Source: Actimicrobium sp047621665
GTDB lineage: Bacteria; Pseudomonadota; Gammaproteobacteria; Burkholderiales; Burkholderiaceae_D
Assembly: GCA_047621665.1 (NCBI GenBank)
Contig: JBLHMB010000002.1
Location: 92,276 to 156,275, forward strand
DNA: 64,000 bases
Reading direction: 5' to 3'
Shown here: piece after piece, positions 52,722-61,923 of the stretch
Position numbering within the stretch: position 1 is the first letter of the stretch
How the letters are laid out: every line of letters begins with the position of its first letter
The notes under the pieces: generated by a model
What the model was told of the DNA's origin: nothing
Seen by the model: only the letters and a program-made list of their open reading frames with translations
Database searches by the model: none
Made by a program: the position numbers and the translations under genes

Positions 52722-54440
52722 CTAAAACTCTTCCCAATCGTCATTGCCCGTCACGGGTTTTTTTACGGCGGATGCCGATGTCGTCGTCGTCCTGAGCGCC
52801 GATATTTTTTTGGTTACTGGCAGGCGTTTCGCCACCACCGCAGCCGGCCTCGTCGTGACTGCTGGCCTTGCCACACTCGCCTCACTCGGCCCACCCAGCT
52901 TGAAAATGCTGACCACACCGGACAAGTGATGCGCCTGATCCTGCATGCTTTGCGCGGCAGCAGCAGCCTGTTCGACCAATGCCGCATTCTGCTGGGTCAC
53001 GCCATCCATCTCGGTGATGGCCATGTTGATTTGTTCGATACCCCGGGTTTGCTCGGCGCTGGCCGAGGAAATCTCGCCGATGATGTCGGTCACCCGCTGC
53101 ACGCTGGTGACGATGTCAGTCATCGTTACGCCGGCCTGGCCGACCAGTCGGGACCCGGCATCGACCTTGTCGACCGAGTCGCTGATTAATCCTTTGATTT
53201 CTTTTGCGGCAGAGGCCGAGCGCTGGGCCAGGCTGCGTACTTCGGCCGCCACGACCGCGAAGCCGCGGCCCTGCTCGCCTGCGCGGGCGGCTTCGACCGC
53301 GGCATTGAGTGCGAGGATGTTGGTCTGAAACGCGATGCTATCGATCACGCCGATGATGTCGACAATCCTCTTGGACGAGTCATTAATGGACGCCATTGTA
53401 CCCACGACTTCGGCAACGATTGTCCCACCTTGCACCGCTACGGCCGATGCGCTGGCGGCTAAATTGTTGGCCTGACGGGCGTTGTCAGCATTTTGACGGA
53501 CAGTCGAAATCAGGTCTTCCATCGACGACGCCGTCTGTTCCAGCGAACCCGCCTGGGCTTCTGTGCGCGCGGACAGATCCATGTTGCCGCTGGCGATTTC
53601 CCCTGATGCGTGGGCGATCGTGTCCGTACCGACGCGTACCTGGCTGACGATCCCGCCGAGCCGGTCGCGCATCGACTTCAAGGCATGGAGCAAGCTGGTC
53701 TGGTCGCCCGGACGCAGGACGATCTCTGCATTGAGGTCGCCGGCCGAGATGTTGGCCGTGACTTGCATCGCATAAGCCGGTTCGCCGCCAAGTTGCCTTA
53801 GCAAACTGCGCGTGATGCTTAGTGCGAATCCGATTCCGGCCAGTAAGGCAATGCCGGAGAAAACTGCAATGAGGATTTGTCCCGACTGATTGCGCTTGGC
53901 AACGGCATTCCCGGCCTCGTCGATGGCGGTGCGTTGCTGCGCAGCGAGTTTGTCTAGCGTGGTCAGATACGCGGCGAGTGCCGGTTCGAGCTGGCCGGTG
54001 ATGGCGCTCCTGGTGGCGTCGTCGTTACCTTCTTTTTTGGCGCTGAAGGCAGCATTGCGGGCCTTGATGTAGGCGGCACGGCGTTCGCCGATCTCGGCGT
54101 AGACCGGCACTTCGACCTCATTTTTCAGCGACTCGAGTTGTTTCTGGATATCACTGATGCGCGCCGTCGTCGTTTTGATTTCGCCTTCGGTCTTTTTTTG
54201 TACTACCGGGTCATTACCATTGAGTACGCTGATCAGGCGCGCACCGTTGAGGTGGGTGGCGGCATGCCACTCCTGCACCAATTCCGCCTTGTGCATCGTG
54301 GTTGAAATCATCGTGCCGGCGATCTGATCGACGCCTTGCAGCGACCAGACGCCGACTCCAGCCGTGACCAGTAGTAGCAAAAGAAGGGTGGAAAAAGCCA
54401 GCGCAAGCCGGGTTGCAACAGTCATACGGGAGGAATTCAT
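52722..54440 (-). CDS. Methyl-accepting chemotaxis protein, four-helix-bundle sensor
   Basis: A 572-residue chemoreceptor. A membrane segment at about residues 10-32, a helical periplasmic sensor of the 4HB type (about 35-190), a second membrane segment (about 192-212), HAMP, and a signalling coiled coil whose tip is the same GIAFQTNILALNAAVEAARA seen at 2225-4357. The C-terminus is NDDWEEF, the CheR/CheB tether. It has GGAGATAACG before ATG 54440. It is wedged between btuD and btuF on the opposite strand; nothing ties its ligand to cobalamin. Confidence 0.93.
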   Translation of the reverse strand: MNSSRMTVATRLALAFSTLLLLLLVTAGVGVWSLQGVDQIAGTMISTTMHKAELVQEWHAATHLNGARLISVLNGNDPVVQKKTEGEIKTTTARISDIQKQLESLKNEVEVPVYAEIGERRAAYIKARNAAFSAKKEGNDDATRSAITGQLEPALAAYLTTLDKLAAQQRTAIDEAGNAVAKRNQSGQILIAVFSGIALLAGIGFALSITRSLLRQLGGEPAYAMQVTANISAGDLNAEIVLRPGDQTSLLHALKSMRDRLGGIVSQVRVGTDTIAHASGEIASGNMDLSARTEAQAGSLEQTASSMEDLISTVRQNADNARQANNLAASASAVAVQGGTIVAEVVGTMASINDSSKRIVDIIGVIDSIAFQTNILALNAAVEAARAGEQGRGFAVVAAEVRSLAQRSASAAKEIKGLISDSVDKVDAGSRLVGQAGVTMTDIVTSVQRVTDIIGEISSASAEQTRGIEQINMAITEMDGVTQQNAALVEQAAAAAQSMQDQAHHLSGVVSIFKLGGPSEASVARPAVTTRPAAVVAKRLPVTKKISALRTTTTSASAVKKPVTGNDDWEEF

Positions 54441-54518
54441 GGTGGCGTTATCTCCTGCAATGGAAACATCGTTGTGCTATCTGCCCGGTGATCCCGGCAG
54501 ACGCTCTGTAAATTATTT

Positions 54519-54917
54519 TTACTGCGCTGCCGGCGGCTTCTTCTCGACGCATGCGCCACGGGCGCGGTCGAATGAGGTGCCGTATTTAGCCCGGCACCAA
54601 TCATTCATATCGGTCTGCGGCGCTGCTTGTTGCGCTTGTTGTGCCGCCGTCTTTTGCAGAAAATCCTGCACCGCGGTGTCGCCAATACGATAGCTCATCA
54701 CCAGCAAGATCACGGTAATGACCACGTTGGCGATGGCCGGACCCCGGATACGCGCAGCAGGATCATTCCAGAGTTTCCAGCTCCAGTAAATAGCCGGCAG
54801 CAGCAAGAAAAAGGAGGCCCCGGCAGCGGCCGGACTGACGCGCCAGATGCGCCGGGTCAGCCAGATCCACAGCACCAGACTGAGCAGTATCAGCAGCAGG
54901 TAAATGACGATGAGCAT
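54519..54917 (-). CDS. Small membrane protein of unknown function
   Basis: A 132-residue protein with three or so hydrophobic segments in the first 80 residues (IVIYLLLILLSLVLWIWLTRR, shortened here by membership in a longer helix, and VVITVILLVMSYRIG) and a soluble tail with two Cys (NDWCRAKYGTSFDRARGACVE) that could form a disulfide. No family recognised. It starts 25 nt after the end of btuF on the same strand. Confidence 0.7.
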   Translation of the reverse strand: MLIVIYLLLILLSLVLWIWLTRRIWRVSPAAAGASFFLLLPAIYWSWKLWNDPAARIRGPAIANVVITVILLVMSYRIGDTAVQDFLQKTAAQQAQQAAPQTDMNDWCRAKYGTSFDRARGACVEKKPPAAQ

Positions 54918-54941
54918 CGGTATCCTTTCGTCGTTGACTGG

Positions 54942-55820
54942 TCACGCAGGCCGCTTGCGGCGTGCACTGTCGAGCTGGCGACACAGCAGTTCGGTGCCCT
55001 CGAGCAGGCGCGGGCCGCTACGTGCCAGCCAGTCGGCGTTGATCACAAACAGGTTGTTGCGCTGGACTGCCAGTAACGACGCGAAGCGCCGCCAGCCAGC
55101 CAGCGCGGCGACCTCGTCGTCTCCACCAGTCAGTATGACTTCGGGGTTGGCTTCCAGTACCGCTTCCGTGCCAACGACCGGGGCGAGCTGCGGTAGTTGC
55201 GCAAAGATATTGCTGCCACCGCACAGCCGGATAGCCGCCGTGACCATGCTCTTGCCGTTGAGTGTCATCAGCGGTTCGCGCCAGATCTGGTAGAACACGC
55301 GCACCGGCGCGCGCTGCTGGTAGGTATTGGCTAAAGTTTGCAGGCGTGAGCGGAAATCGTCCGCTGCAGCGTGGCCGATGGCCTCGCTGCCGGCCAGTGT
55401 CGCCAGCCGTTCGAGGGACGAAGCGATGGCCGCGAACGTGCGCGGTTCGCTGTCGAACACGGCCATGCCCAGTCCGCGCAGACGCGCCAGTTGCGCGGCC
55501 GAATTGCCGCTGCCCCAGGCCACGACCAGATCAGGTTTGAGTTGGACGATACGTTCGACATCGAGCGCCGCAGCACCGCCGACCGAGCCGATGGCTTTGG
55601 CTGCCGATGGAAAATCGCTGTAGTCGCTGACACCGACAAGGCGCTCGCCGGCACCGGCGGCAAACAGTAATTCGGTGACATGCGGAGCGAGGCTGACAAT
55701 GCGACGCGCGGGTCCGGCCAGCGTGACGAGGTGGCCGGCATCATCGGTCACGGAGACCGGAGCGGCTTGTGCAGCGGCCCAGGTTGCGCAGCACAGCACC
55801 GCAATGAGGCTGCGCTGCAT
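54942..55820 (-). CDS. btuF: Cobalamin periplasmic binding protein BtuF
   Basis: A 292-residue helical-backbone binding protein with signal peptide ending AAAQAAP. RRIVSLAPHVTELLFAAGA, GERLVGVSDYSDFP and DLVVAWGSGN are typical of BtuF. I chose ATG 55820; a GTG at 55826 overlapping the panC stop (GTGA) is also possible. It should deliver cobalamin to the BtuCD genes 2.3 kb away on the other strand. No riboswitch is seen before it, and it seems to share a transcript with panC. Confidence 0.9.
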   Translation of the reverse strand: MQRSLIAVLCCATWAAAQAAPVSVTDDAGHLVTLAGPARRIVSLAPHVTELLFAAGAGERLVGVSDYSDFPSAAKAIGSVGGAAALDVERIVQLKPDLVVAWGSGNSAAQLARLRGLGMAVFDSEPRTFAAIASSLERLATLAGSEAIGHAAADDFRSRLQTLANTYQQRAPVRVFYQIWREPLMTLNGKSMVTAAIRLCGGSNIFAQLPQLAPVVGTEAVLEANPEVILTGGDDEVAALAGWRRFASLLAVQRNNLFVINADWLARSGPRLLEGTELLCRQLDSARRKRPA

Positions 55821-55822
55821 CG

Positions 55823-56662
55823 TCACACTTCGAGGTTGTCGATCAGGCGCGTCGTACCGAGCTTGGCAGCGGCCAGCACGACCAGCGGTTCGCCGCGCAC
55901 GATCTCGTCGGTGCTCGGCGTTTGCAAGTCGGACCGCCGGCGCACCGACATGTAGTCCGGCTGCCAGCCATTGGCCGTCAGCAGAGTCATCGCATGCCGT
56001 TCCAGCGCAACCACGTCATGCTGGCCGGCGCGCACTTCCGCGGCCATCGCATTGAGCGCCTGGTACAACTGTGGCGCGGTGGCGCGTTCCTGTTCCGACA
56101 AGTACATGTTGCGCGACGACAGCGCCAGCCCGTCGTCGGCGCGAAAGGTTTCGGCGGCGATGATGGTGGTGGGCAGCGCAAATTGACGCGACATATTGCG
56201 CACGATCATCAGCTGCTGGTAATCCTTTTTGCCGAACACCGCCACGCTCGGTTGCACGCACGAAAATAGCTTGAGCACGACAGTGGTGACGCCGGTAAAA
56301 AAGCCCGGGCGGAATTCACCTTCCAGCGTATTGCCCAGATCGTCGGGCGGCTTCACACGGAATTCCTGCGGCTCGGGATACAGGTCTTTTTCGGTCGGTG
56401 CGAACAAGACATAGACGCCTTCCTTTTCGAGTTTCTCGACATCCGACTGGAACGTGCGCGGATATTGGTCGAAGTCTTCGTTCGGTCCGAACTGCAAGCG
56501 GTTGACGAAAATCGACGCGACCACCGGATCACCATGCTTCCTGGCCAGCTTGATCAGCGACAGATGGCCATCATGCAGATTGCCCATCGTGGGGACGAAG
56601 GCAGTACGTAACTGGCCGCGCAACTGGTCGCGCAAATCGTCGATCGAGGAAATGATTTTCAT
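55823..56662 (-). CDS. panC: Pantothenate synthetase
   Basis: A 279-residue enzyme joining pantoate and beta-alanine with ATP to form pantothenate. VPTMGNLHDGHLSLIKLA is the HIGH-like ATP motif and FGKKDYQQL, LALSSRNMYLS complete the active site. Its stop overlaps the possible btuF GTG start. Length is standard. Confidence 0.96.
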   Translation of the reverse strand: MKIISSIDDLRDQLRGQLRTAFVPTMGNLHDGHLSLIKLARKHGDPVVASIFVNRLQFGPNEDFDQYPRTFQSDVEKLEKEGVYVLFAPTEKDLYPEPQEFRVKPPDDLGNTLEGEFRPGFFTGVTTVVLKLFSCVQPSVAVFGKKDYQQLMIVRNMSRQFALPTTIIAAETFRADDGLALSSRNMYLSEQERATAPQLYQALNAMAAEVRAGQHDVVALERHAMTLLTANGWQPDYMSVRRRSDLQTPSTDEIVRGEPLVVLAAAKLGTTRLIDNLEV

Positions 56663-56700
56663 GGATATCCAAAAGCAGGGTGAAAAAAGGAAAAGAACAA

Positions 56701-57519
56701 TCAGCCAGGCGAGTATGCCAGCCGGACATAGATAGGCGCAAACGGTTCGGCCTGAGTAATCTCGATCAGGCTTTCCTTGGCCAGTTCCAGCAGGGCGACG
56801 AAGTTCACCACCAGCACCGGAATGCCGCGCACGGTATCGAACAGGTCGGTGAACTCGACGAAGCGCTGGCTTTGCAGGCGGCGCAGGATCGCACTCATGT
56901 GCTCGCGCACCGACAGTTCTTCGCGGCTGATCTTGTGATGTTCGTTGAGCCGGGTTCGCTTGATCACATCGGCCCAGGCCGATTGCAGATCAACCACGGC
57001 GACATCGGGCCAGCGGATGACCAGTGCCTGCTCGATAAAAATCTCCGTCCGGAAGTAGTCGCGCCCGATCTGCGGTACCGCATCGAGCTGGTAAGCGGCC
57101 AGCTTCATCTGTTCGTATTCGAGCAGCCGACGGACCAGTTCGGCGCGCGGGTCGCCGGTCTCGTCGTTGTCGGCCTTGCGCGGTGGCAGCAGCATCCGCG
57201 ATTTGATTTCAATGAGCATCGCCGCCATCAGCAGGTATTCGGCGGCCAGTTCGAGATTGCTCAGACGGATCTGGTCGACATAGGCCAGATACTGGCGCGT
57301 CACTTGCGCCATCGGGATATCGAGGATGTTGAAGTTTTGCTTGCGGATCAGGTAGAGCAGCAAGTCGAGCGGACCTTCGAATGCCTCCAGAAAAACTTCC
57401 AGCGCATCCGGCGGGATGTAGAGGTCAGTGGGCAGTTTGAACAGCGGCTCGCCATACAGGCGTGCGTAACCGTTGCCTTCTTCCGGAGCAAGCGCCAGCG
57501 CAGGACTTGCTGCCCGCAT
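56701..57519 (-). CDS. scpA: Segregation and condensation protein A
   Basis: A 272-residue kleisin that links SMC heads with ScpB for chromosome compaction. FEGPLDLLLYLIRKQNFNIL is the family signature, followed by LAAEYLLMAAMLIEIKSRMLLP. Betaproteobacteria often have it next to panC, as here, with scpB elsewhere. It starts 2 nt after the DUF3460 gene ends. Confidence 0.95.
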   Translation of the reverse strand: MRAASPALALAPEEGNGYARLYGEPLFKLPTDLYIPPDALEVFLEAFEGPLDLLLYLIRKQNFNILDIPMAQVTRQYLAYVDQIRLSNLELAAEYLLMAAMLIEIKSRMLLPPRKADNDETGDPRAELVRRLLEYEQMKLAAYQLDAVPQIGRDYFRTEIFIEQALVIRWPDVAVVDLQSAWADVIKRTRLNEHHKISREELSVREHMSAILRRLQSQRFVEFTDLFDTVRGIPVLVVNFVALLELAKESLIEITQAEPFAPIYVRLAYSPG

Positions 57520-57521
57520 CG

Positions 57522-57731
57522 TTACAGCTTGTTCTGGTACACGTACGGTTGTTGTGCGACTTTCGAGTCGCTGGTGCGCTCCTGGCTATCGAGGTCGCGT
57601 GGTGCCTTGTCCCACAGCAGGGCGCGGCCGGCACGTTGCTGCTCTTCGAGTTGCGGATTCTTCTTTTTGAGGTCGGTGATGAAGAGCGTGATCTCGGATT
57701 CGTAGCGCTGGAATTGTTTGGTGAATTTCAT
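57522..57731 (-). CDS. DUF3460-family protein
   Basis: A 69-residue protein typical of betaproteobacteria: FTKQFQRYESEITLFITDLK, then RAGRALLWDKAPRDL. Its ATG overlaps the stop of the SulP gene (ATGA), and scpA follows after 2 nt. Function unknown. Confidence 0.9.
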   Translation of the reverse strand: MKFTKQFQRYESEITLFITDLKKKNPQLEEQQRAGRALLWDKAPRDLDSQERTSDSKVAQQPYVYQNKL

Positions 57732-59455
57732 GGGGCTCTTTGCGACTGGTTGGCGGCAACCGGCATTTTACCTTGTTCGTCGCTGCCAGCGCTGAAAATG
57801 CTGGCCAGGTGGAATGCCGCATCGAGGTTGTCGACGCAATGGGTTTCGCCCAGCCGGTCGAGGAAGCCGGAGCGTTCCATTTGCGCGCGCGGTTGCCGGT
57901 TGGCACCACACAAAATTAATTGCCCGCCATGCCGGTGCAAGGCCCGGCGGATTGTGTCAAGCGCATCGAGACCGGTCGAATCGATGCTGATCAGCTGATG
58001 CAGTTCGAGGATCAGCACCCGCTCCGGAACCGCCTGCGGCTCGATCAGCAATTCGAGCTTGCCGACCGCGCCAAAAAACAGCGAGCCATAAATCGCATAC
58101 GCACGCACGCCCGGCAGCTGGCGGCTATCCGTGAGCGGCACGATCTGCGTCAGGTCGGAAATCCGGTAAATGAAGAATACGCAGGCCAGTACCAGCCCGA
58201 CTTCGACAGCGGTGGTCAGGTCGACGATGACGGTCAGCAAAAATGTTGCCAGCATCAGAATGCGATACGGCAGCGACAACCGCCGCAAGCGCGCGAACTC
58301 GTGCCACTCGCCCATGTTCCAGGCCATGTAGAGCAGGATCGCGGCCAGTGTCGGTAGCGGCACGTCGTACGCCAGCGGTGCCGCGAACAGGATCAGCAGC
58401 AACAGCGTGAGCGCATGCACGATGCCGGAGACCGGCGAGGTCGCACCGCTACGAATATTGGTGACGGTGCGGGCAATGGTGCCGGTGGCCGGCATGCCGC
58501 CAAAAAACGGCGTGATGAAATTGGCCACACCCTGCGCCATCAATTCCTGATTCGGATCATGGCGGGTATCGATCAGGCCATCGGCGATGCGTGCGCACAG
58601 CAGTGATTCGATCGCCCCCAGCAAGGCAATCGTCAGAGTCGGTGCGAACAGTTGCTTGACCAGGGCCCAGCTGAAGTCAGGCAGTACGAATACCGGCAAG
58701 CCTTGTGCGATACCGCCGAAGCGGCTGCCGATGGTTTCGACCGGCAATGCCAGCAGCGCACTGGTCAGCGTGGCCAGCAACAGCACCACCACGCTGCCCG
58801 GAATGATGCTGCAGCGTCGCCGCCAGTGCGGATGTGACAGCTCAGAAGTGAGCGAAGATCGTCCCAGCCGCGACCAGCCGATCAGCAAAAACAGTGACAG
58901 CAGCGCCAGGATCAGCGATGGCCAATGCGTGGTCGGCGCATGCTGCGCCAGCATCTGCAACTGGGCAAAAAAATCACCCGGCATGCGCGTGATCCTGAGT
59001 CCGAAAAAATCCTTCAGCTGCGACAACGCAATCAGCACCGCAATGCCGTTGGTAAAGCCGATCACGATCGGCAGCGGAGTGTAGCGGATCAGCGACCCGA
59101 GCCGGAAGGTGCCCATCGCAAACAGCAGGATACCGGCGCAACTGGTCGAGATCAGCAAATTGGCCAGACCGTATTTTTCGATGATGCCGTAGACGACGAC
59201 GATGAAGGCACCGGCTGGTCCGCCGATCTGCACACGGGATCCGCCCAGTGCTGAAATTAAAAAGCCGGCAATGATCGCGGTGAACAGGCCGGCTTCCGGC
59301 TTGACCCCGGAGGCAATCGCGAACGCCATCGCCAGCGGGAGCGCCACGACGCTGACAGTGACGCCGGCAAGGATGTCATTGCGCAGGCGCTGCGGACTGT
59401 AGTCGGCGAGCGTATCGAGCAGGACAGGATGAAACCGGAAGCGAAAGGATGCCAT
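57728..59455 (-). CDS. SulP-family anion transporter with STAS domain
   Basis: A 575-residue inner-membrane protein. I chose ATG 59455, with AAGGGA upstream. About eleven hydrophobic segments carry the SulP motifs (VVALPLAMAFAIASGVKPEAG, GTIARTVTNIRSGATSPVSG). A C-terminal STAS domain (VLILELHQLISIDSTGLDAL) regulates transport. SulP proteins carry sulfate, bicarbonate or dicarboxylates; the substrate is not clear. It heads a unit with DUF3460 and scpA. Confidence 0.92.
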   Translation of the reverse strand: MASFRFRFHPVLLDTLADYSPQRLRNDILAGVTVSVVALPLAMAFAIASGVKPEAGLFTAIIAGFLISALGGSRVQIGGPAGAFIVVVYGIIEKYGLANLLISTSCAGILLFAMGTFRLGSLIRYTPLPIVIGFTNGIAVLIALSQLKDFFGLRITRMPGDFFAQLQMLAQHAPTTHWPSLILALLSLFLLIGWSRLGRSSLTSELSHPHWRRRCSIIPGSVVVLLLATLTSALLALPVETIGSRFGGIAQGLPVFVLPDFSWALVKQLFAPTLTIALLGAIESLLCARIADGLIDTRHDPNQELMAQGVANFITPFFGGMPATGTIARTVTNIRSGATSPVSGIVHALTLLLLILFAAPLAYDVPLPTLAAILLYMAWNMGEWHEFARLRRLSLPYRILMLATFLLTVIVDLTTAVEVGLVLACVFFIYRISDLTQIVPLTDSRQLPGVRAYAIYGSLFFGAVGKLELLIEPQAVPERVLILELHQLISIDSTGLDALDTIRRALHRHGGQLILCGANRQPRAQMERSGFLDRLGETHCVDNLDAAFHLASIFSAGSDEQGKMPVAANQSQRAP

Positions 59456-59611
59456 GCCATGTCCCTTGAAAGGCAGGCAACAGGTCATGCCTGCGGGTCA
59501 GGTCATTGTGCACGGTAGTCGTGCCAGCTTTCAAGGAAAAGCGCTGAAGGCAACCGGCAAAGCGATCTAATTGTGCACAATCAGACTGCTTCGCCGTAAT
59601 GAGCCCGTGCG

Positions 59612-61705
59612 TTAGCTCACGCGCATGCCCGGTTCGGCACCTGGCCATGGCTGCAGGATGTAAATACCGGGGCTGGCTTTTTCATCGGCAGCCGACGCGG
59701 CCAGTACCATGCCTTCAGAAATCCCGAACTTCATTTTGCGTGGCGCGAGATTGGCGACCATCACGGTCAGTTTGCCGATCAGTTCTTCGGGTTGATACGA
59801 TGATTTGATGCCCGAGAAGACATTGCGCAGTCGGCCTTCGCCGACATCGAGAGTGAGCCGCAGCAGTTTGTCGGAACCCTCGACGGCTTCGCAGTTGACG
59901 ATGCGGGCGATACGCAGATCGACCTTGGCGAAGTCGTCGATCTTGATTTCGTTGGTGGCGACGACCGGCGCGGCAGTGATCACTGCGGCCGGTGTCGCCA
60001 CCGGCGCGGCGACGCCCGCCGCAACCGGCGGCTCGAACAGCGCATCAAGCATCTTCGGATCGACCCGCTGCATCAGGTGCACGAACGGATGGATCTGATG
60101 CTGATGCGGCAGCGACTTGCTGACATCGGACCAGGTCAGCGGCGCGATATCGAGCATGGTCTCGACCTGCCTGGCCAGCGCCGGCAACACCGGTTTCAGA
60201 TACAGCGTCAGGATGCGGAATGCTTCAAGCAAGCGGCTGCAGACTTCCTGCAGGCGGTCGTCGTTGTCGGTGTTCTTGGCCAGTTCCCACGGTTTGTTGG
60301 CATCGACATACGCATTGATACGGTCGGCCTGTTCCATGATCAGGCGCAGCGCCTTGCCGTATTCGCGGCCGTCGTACAGCGCATGAATCTCATCGGCCAC
60401 ATCGCGCAAGCCGAACAGGAAAGTGTCGGAGGTGGTGGCCCAGTTGGTCACCACATGTCCTTCGAAACGCTTGGTAATAAAGCCGGCCGAACGGCTGGCG
60501 ATGTTGACGTATTTGCCGATCAGGTCGCTATTGACGCGGGCCACGAAGTCATCCGGATTGAAGTCGACATCCTCGACCTTGGCGCTCAGTTTGGCGGCGA
60601 TGTAATAACGCATCCATTCCGGGTTCATGCCGATGTCGAGGTAGCGCAATGGCGAAATACCGGTGCCGCGCGACTTCGACATCTTCTCGCCGCTGACCGT
60701 GATGAAGCCGTGCACAAACACATTGTTGGGCACTTTGCGTCCGGCAAAGTGCAGCATCGCCGGCCAGAACAGCGTGTGGAAATAGGTGATGTCCTTGCCG
60801 ATGAAGTGATATTGCTCGGTCGCGGGATTGGCCATGAAGGCATCGAAGTCGCGGCCGGTCTTGTCGAAATAATTTTTCAGCGAGGCCAGGTAACCGATCG
60901 GTGCATCCAGCCAGACATAAAAATATTTGCCGGGTGCATCAGGAATTTCGATGCCGAAATACGGTGCATCGCGGCTGATATCCCAGTCGCCCAATCCGCT
61001 TTCCTTGTCGTCCTTGCCTTCGAGCCATTCGCGCGCCTTGTTGGCGACTTCGGGCTGCAAGCGACCTTCCTTGAAGGCCCATTCGCGCAGGAAGTCGACG
61101 CATTTCTGGTCAGATAACTTGAAGAAAAAATGCTCCGATGATTTCATCACCGGCACCGCACCCGACAAGGCCGAGTACGGATTCTTCAGTTCGGTCGGGG
61201 CATACACCGCACCGCAGACTTCGCAAGAGTCACCGTACTGGTCCTTGGCACCGCACTTCGGACATTCGCCCTTGATGTAGCGGTCGGCCAGAAACATGTT
61301 CTTGACCGGGTCAAAAAACTGCTCGATGGTCTTGGTCGTGATCAGTTCGGCGTTGTCGCGCAGGCTGCGATAGATTTCTTTCGACAGCTCATGGTTTTCT
61401 GCGCCATCGGTCGAATGCCAGTTGTCGAAAGCGATATGGAAGCCTTCGAGCGGCGCCTGCCGGCCGGCCGCGATGCGGGCTACAAATTCCTGCGGTGTCA
61501 CGCCGGCCTTGTCAGCAGCGATCATGATTGGCGCGCCATGGGCATCATCGGCGCAGACAAAATGCACTTCATGGCCCTGCATGCGCTGGAAACGCACCCA
61601 GATATCCGCCTGGATGTATTCCATGATGTGGCCGATGTGGAAGGCTGCATTGGCGTAGGGCAGGGCGGTGGTGACGAATAGCTGGCGTGGCGAAGTGGCG
61701 CTCAT
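59612..61705 (-). CDS. metG: Methionyl-tRNA synthetase
   Basis: A 697-residue enzyme charging tRNA-Met. I start at ATG 61705 (MSATSPRQLFVTTALPYANA). The HIGH motif is in FHIGHIMEY, the zinc knuckle is CPKCGAKDQYGDSCEVCG, and KMSKSRGTG is the KMSKS loop. A C-terminal tRNA-binding domain (KIDDFAKVDLRIARIVNCE) is joined by an Ala/Pro/Thr linker. Confidence 0.97.
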   Translation of the reverse strand: MSATSPRQLFVTTALPYANAAFHIGHIMEYIQADIWVRFQRMQGHEVHFVCADDAHGAPIMIAADKAGVTPQEFVARIAAGRQAPLEGFHIAFDNWHSTDGAENHELSKEIYRSLRDNAELITTKTIEQFFDPVKNMFLADRYIKGECPKCGAKDQYGDSCEVCGAVYAPTELKNPYSALSGAVPVMKSSEHFFFKLSDQKCVDFLREWAFKEGRLQPEVANKAREWLEGKDDKESGLGDWDISRDAPYFGIEIPDAPGKYFYVWLDAPIGYLASLKNYFDKTGRDFDAFMANPATEQYHFIGKDITYFHTLFWPAMLHFAGRKVPNNVFVHGFITVSGEKMSKSRGTGISPLRYLDIGMNPEWMRYYIAAKLSAKVEDVDFNPDDFVARVNSDLIGKYVNIASRSAGFITKRFEGHVVTNWATTSDTFLFGLRDVADEIHALYDGREYGKALRLIMEQADRINAYVDANKPWELAKNTDNDDRLQEVCSRLLEAFRILTLYLKPVLPALARQVETMLDIAPLTWSDVSKSLPHQHQIHPFVHLMQRVDPKMLDALFEPPVAAGVAAPVATPAAVITAAPVVATNEIKIDDFAKVDLRIARIVNCEAVEGSDKLLRLTLDVGEGRLRNVFSGIKSSYQPEELIGKLTVMVANLAPRKMKFGISEGMVLAASAADEKASPGIYILQPWPGAEPGMRVS

Positions 61706-61788
61706 GAGCAATGCACAGTGTAATAAGTAAAGTCGTGATTCTAGCAGTGCGGCCTGGTAGCGGCTAACCGTGGAGTAAATCGGTGTGG

Positions 61789-61817
61789 CGGTGCAATGCC
61801 CGTTGGTTATTGCACCG
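61789..61817 (-). repeat. 29-bp palindromic repeat, copy 3 (inverted)
   Basis: On the minus strand: CGGTGCAATAACC, AAC, GGGCATTGCACCG. It matches copies 1 and 2 at 25 or so of 29 bases; changes are in the loop and at the base facing A8, where this copy makes an A-T pair. It lies in the divergent metG-gltX gap. Confidence 0.75.
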
Positions 61818-61923
61818 GCTGAGTTCACGAGTGCTGCTGTAGCGTCGCGCCAGCAAGCCGGCGCGGTAAAATGCGCCTTTCCCTCATTGGCGACGCCGCA
61901 ACCCGGCGTCGATCCCTCTCGCC

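Noticed and set aside
50767..52737. 656-codon minus-strand frame opposite btuB, btuC and btuD
   Set aside because: Low-complexity Ala/Arg/Ser shadow of real genes that have clear motifs on the plus strand.
59505..59585. Two TTGTGCAC-type palindromes in the SulP-metG gap as a binding-site pair
   Set aside because: Only about 8-10 bp are shared and one copy is imperfect; too little to support a regulatory call.
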